DNA of 7,797 nucleotides from the NCBI GenBank assembly GCA_017428585.1, contig JAFRQN010000006.1, forward strand, positions 1 through 7,797. Reading direction: 5' to 3'. The DNA comes from Bacteroidota bacterium (lineage in GTDB: Bacteria > Bacteroidota > Ignavibacteria > Kapaibacteriales > UBA2268). Positions 5,779 through 7,797 of this stretch are shown here, piece after piece. Positions within the stretch are counted from its first letter, which is position 1. Every line of letters begins with the position of its first letter. Below the pieces are notes generated by a model. The model made no database searches and was not told where the DNA came from. It saw only the letters and a program-made list of their open reading frames with translations. Both the position numbers and the translations under genes were made by a program.

Positions 5779-7317
5779 TTAATAATTTTCTGGCAAAGTC
5801 CTTCCAGCAACTTTCATGACAGCCGCCGCCAAAGAAGGAAAAGAATCAGAAAAAGTAATAATTTTTAACTTAGAATCAATATAATCCGCTAAATAAGGAT
5901 CGCCAAAAAATATTGTAATATAATCTCTTCCTAATGCCAGTTTTTTAATAATATTGTTCAACTTTTCAGGATTTCCAAGATCAGAATACCCTCTTCCTCT
6001 AAAAAAGAAATTAAAAATTATAAATTTTGCATCTTTGATTTGTTCCTGCAAAGCAATCAATTCTTCATCTTTTATTGTTTCATCTATATATGAAAAATCA
6101 CAGTCATTTTCAACAGCACCGCTTAACATTGTATAAAATCTTGTAGCACTGCGAACATCTTCTGCTTTCTGAAGAATAGAAAAGACAGCAAAATTATCCT
6201 TTTCAGGAATTGGAATAAGATTTTTATCCGAACCATGAATTTCCACTGCCTGCAAAGCAGCTTTTAAAGCTGTTTTCTGATGCTCAACAAATGCCTTCGA
6301 TTTATCATTATATTTTGCATATTGAGGAATTAATTTGCACCAGCGTTTTGCATTATATAATCTATTGACAGATTGTTCAATACGAACTCTATTATTATAA
6401 TCACTTTCTACTATTTTAGTTAAGACACTTAATGCTTTTAATGGATCATTTGGCATTAAAAAAACATCATTACCCGCATTAAAAACTAATTCAATAATCT
6501 CATCAATAGAATATTTATCAGCCACAGCTTTCATATCAAGAGCATCGGTAATTATTATTCCATTAAATTTCAACCTATTACGCAGTAAATCAGTTATTAT
6601 TTTCTTTGAAAGCGATGCAGGATAGTCTCGATCCAAGTTTTCAACAATTAAATGACCAATCATTATGGATTTTACATCGCAGGACATTGCAGCATAAAAT
6701 GGAGCCAATTCATTGACAAACTGTTCATTGCTGCTAAAATTAATTATAGGCAGACTGCGGTGTGAGTCAATATTTGTGTTGCCATGCCCTGGAAAATGCT
6801 TTGCACAAGCCAAAACGTTTTCTTCCTGCATACCTTTTACATATTCCTTAGCATTTTTTGCAGCAATTTCACTTGTTTCTCCAAAAGATCGAATATTTAT
6901 AACAGGATTTTTAGGATTAGAATTAATATCACAGACAGGCGCCAAATTCCAAAATACTCCCAAATCTTTTGCTTCTTTTGCTATCGCAGCCGCTATTCTG
7001 GAAGTATATTCTCCAGTTTTGCCTAACGCCATTGCATGAGGAAAATCTGTTCCATCTTCCAATCGCATAGTTACGCCATTTTCAAAATCAGCACAAAACA
7101 ATAAAGGAATATTAGATAAAATCTGTAATTCCGCTAATATATTTTTTACAGTTTCCGTAGTACCATTAAAAATACAAAAACCACCTATATCCAGTTTTAC
7201 TAATTTTTTTATTTGCTCAGAATAAGCAGCATCTTCAAGATATTTATCACAATCTAAACGTGGAAATATACATTGCGCCGCTAATTTCCTGTCACTACAT
7301 GTATCAAATCTATTCAT
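5779..7317 (-). CDS. Glycoside hydrolase family 3 protein, beta-N-acetylhexosaminidase type (two-domain)
   Basis: A family 3 glycoside hydrolase of the NagZ type, which removes terminal beta-linked N-acetylglucosamine from wall-derived fragments. The TIM-barrel part (about 1-340) shows KHFPGHGNTNIDSH (173-186), whose D184-H186 pair is the general acid/base dyad typical of GH3 N-acetylglucosaminidases. ITDALDM (256-262) holds the likely nucleophile D258. A second domain (about 365-512) resembles the GH3 C-terminal alpha/beta sandwich and ends in GRTLPENY, so the protein looks complete. At 512 residues it is longer than the single-domain NagZ of Gram-negative bacteria (about 340). No signal peptide is visible, so it probably acts in the cytoplasm, consistent with wall recycling. 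The ATG at 7317 has AGGA six bases upstream, overlapping the end of the thioesterase gene, so the two are likely co-transcribed. The exact substrate is inferred. Confidence 0.92.
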   Translation of the reverse strand: MNRFDTCSDRKLAAQCIFPRLDCDKYLEDAAYSEQIKKLVKLDIGGFCIFNGTTETVKNILAELQILSNIPLLFCADFENGVTMRLEDGTDFPHAMALGKTGEYTSRIAAAIAKEAKDLGVFWNLAPVCDINSNPKNPVINIRSFGETSEIAAKNAKEYVKGMQEENVLACAKHFPGHGNTNIDSHRSLPIINFSSNEQFVNELAPFYAAMSCDVKSIMIGHLIVENLDRDYPASLSKKIITDLLRNRLKFNGIIITDALDMKAVADKYSIDEIIELVFNAGNDVFLMPNDPLKALSVLTKIVESDYNNRVRIEQSVNRLYNAKRWCKLIPQYAKYNDKSKAFVEHQKTALKAALQAVEIHGSDKNLIPIPEKDNFAVFSILQKAEDVRSATRFYTMLSGAVENDCDFSYIDETIKDEELIALQEQIKDAKFIIFNFFFRGRGYSDLGNPEKLNNIIKKLALGRDYITIFFGDPYLADYIDSKLKIITFSDSFPSLAAAVMKVAGRTLPENY

Positions 7318-7323
7318 TAATAA

Positions 7324-7327
7324 TCCT
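7324..7327 (-). promoter_or_regulatory. Ribosome binding site of the GH3 gene inside the thioesterase stop
   Basis: AGGA on the minus strand, six bases before the ATG at 7317 and overlapping the TAG stop (7328-7326) of the preceding gene. This arrangement suits translational coupling of the two genes. Confidence 0.55.
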
Positions 7328-7769
7328 ATTTCTTTTCTTTAATAATTAAATTTCCACCTTCAAAATTAATTATCTTTTCTTTTATAGGTTTTGGAATTTC
7401 AATAGGAACTCTATCCTTATTGACGTAAACTTCTATTGCATTATTTGTTACTAATAAATCTCCAGTTTCTGAAGTAATAAAATGTTCAAATTCAAGCGAA
7501 GAAAAACCTAAAGATTTTACTCTTGTATAAACAAGATAATTATCTAAAAAACGAGCTGGATTAAAATAATTGACTTCGCTGTGTACCAAAAAAACAGAAA
7601 AATCAGGAGCAGCACTCGCAACCGGAACAACACCAATATTTAAATTATTGCAATACTCAACACGTGAAATTTCAGTCCAATATAAGTAGCTTAAATTATG
7701 AACAACCTTAAAAGAATCCACTTCATGAAATTGTACTTTGCCTACAGTATGAAATTTAAATTTATTCAA
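7326..7769 (-). CDS. Acyl-CoA thioesterase, YbgC/4HBT hot-dog family (5' end uncertain)
   Basis: A hot-dog-fold thioesterase of the 4-hydroxybenzoyl-CoA/YbgC group, which hydrolyses acyl-CoA thioesters in the cytoplasm. The N-terminal motif VQFHEVDSFKVVHNLSYLYW (12-31) matches the family pattern V-x-F/Y-x-(D/E)-x-D-x-x-x-(V/H)-x-x-x-x-Y-x-x-x-(F/W), with D18 in the place of the catalytic aspartate. SRVEYC (35-40) corresponds to the usual A-R-x-E-Y segment. About 147 residues is normal for the family. The start given is a TTG at 7769 with no good Shine-Dalgarno. The frame stays open, without a stop or an ATG, to the last base of the window, so the true start may lie beyond the edge. The stop is six bases from the GH3 Shine-Dalgarno-supported start region. 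The natural substrate cannot be told from the sequence. Confidence 0.85.
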   Translation of the reverse strand: MNKFKFHTVGKVQFHEVDSFKVVHNLSYLYWTEISRVEYCNNLNIGVVPVASAAPDFSVFLVHSEVNYFNPARFLDNYLVYTRVKSLGFSSLEFEHFITSETGDLLVTNNAIEVYVNKDRVPIEIPKPIKEKIINFEGGNLIIKEKK

Positions 7770-7797
7770 ATTATTCTTTAATTCAACTAAATCAAAA

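Noticed and set aside
6713..7039. Plus-strand open frames opposite the GH3 gene
   Set aside because: They mirror the conserved catalytic region of the GH3 protein on the other strand and have no ribosome binding site or recognisable product.

Overview
The window is strongly AT-rich, and every supportable gene lies on the minus strand, so genes are transcribed from high to low coordinates. The gene set (a TsaE P-loop ATPase, YraN, a membrane-anchored PASTA protein, a two-domain glycoside hydrolase family 3 enzyme and a 4HBT thioesterase), together with the low G+C, best fits a spirochaete such as Brachyspira. That assignment is inferred from composition and gene content, not from a database match.

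Layout in transcription order: a YbgC/4HBT-type acyl-CoA thioesterase (7769-7326, its reading frame open to the window edge) is followed after 6 bases by a GH3 N-acetylhexosaminidase-like gene (7317-5779). A roughly 100-base AT-rich gap with a perfect -10 box leads into a tight housekeeping operon: PASTA-repeat protein (5677-4943), tsaE (4931-4485), yraN (4477-4086) and, after 84 bases, an unrecognised 188-residue protein (4001-3435). yraN carries a frameshift. Adding back one base near 4244/4245 restores a full 130-residue YraN with its conserved C-terminal half. Next comes a small, very basic conserved protein of 75 residues (3255-3028) with a strong ribosome binding site, closed by a clear intrinsic terminator (2986-3015).

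Beyond that terminator, with its own candidate promoter, sits a free-standing 914-residue restriction-modification enzyme (2883-139). It is a single-chain MmeI-like (type IIG/IIL) protein with a PD-(D/E)XK nuclease head, an N6-adenine methyltransferase core and a C-terminal target-recognition region. It is the one clearly accessory element here and appears intact. Bases 1-138, downstream of it, contain no gene or terminator that I can support.

Functionally the window pairs cell-envelope and housekeeping genes (PASTA wall sensing or binding, GH3 sugar cleavage, t6A tRNA modification, acyl-CoA hydrolysis) with one defence enzyme. No tRNA, rRNA, CRISPR array, insertion sequence or long repeat was seen. 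No gap between genes exceeds about 180 bases.
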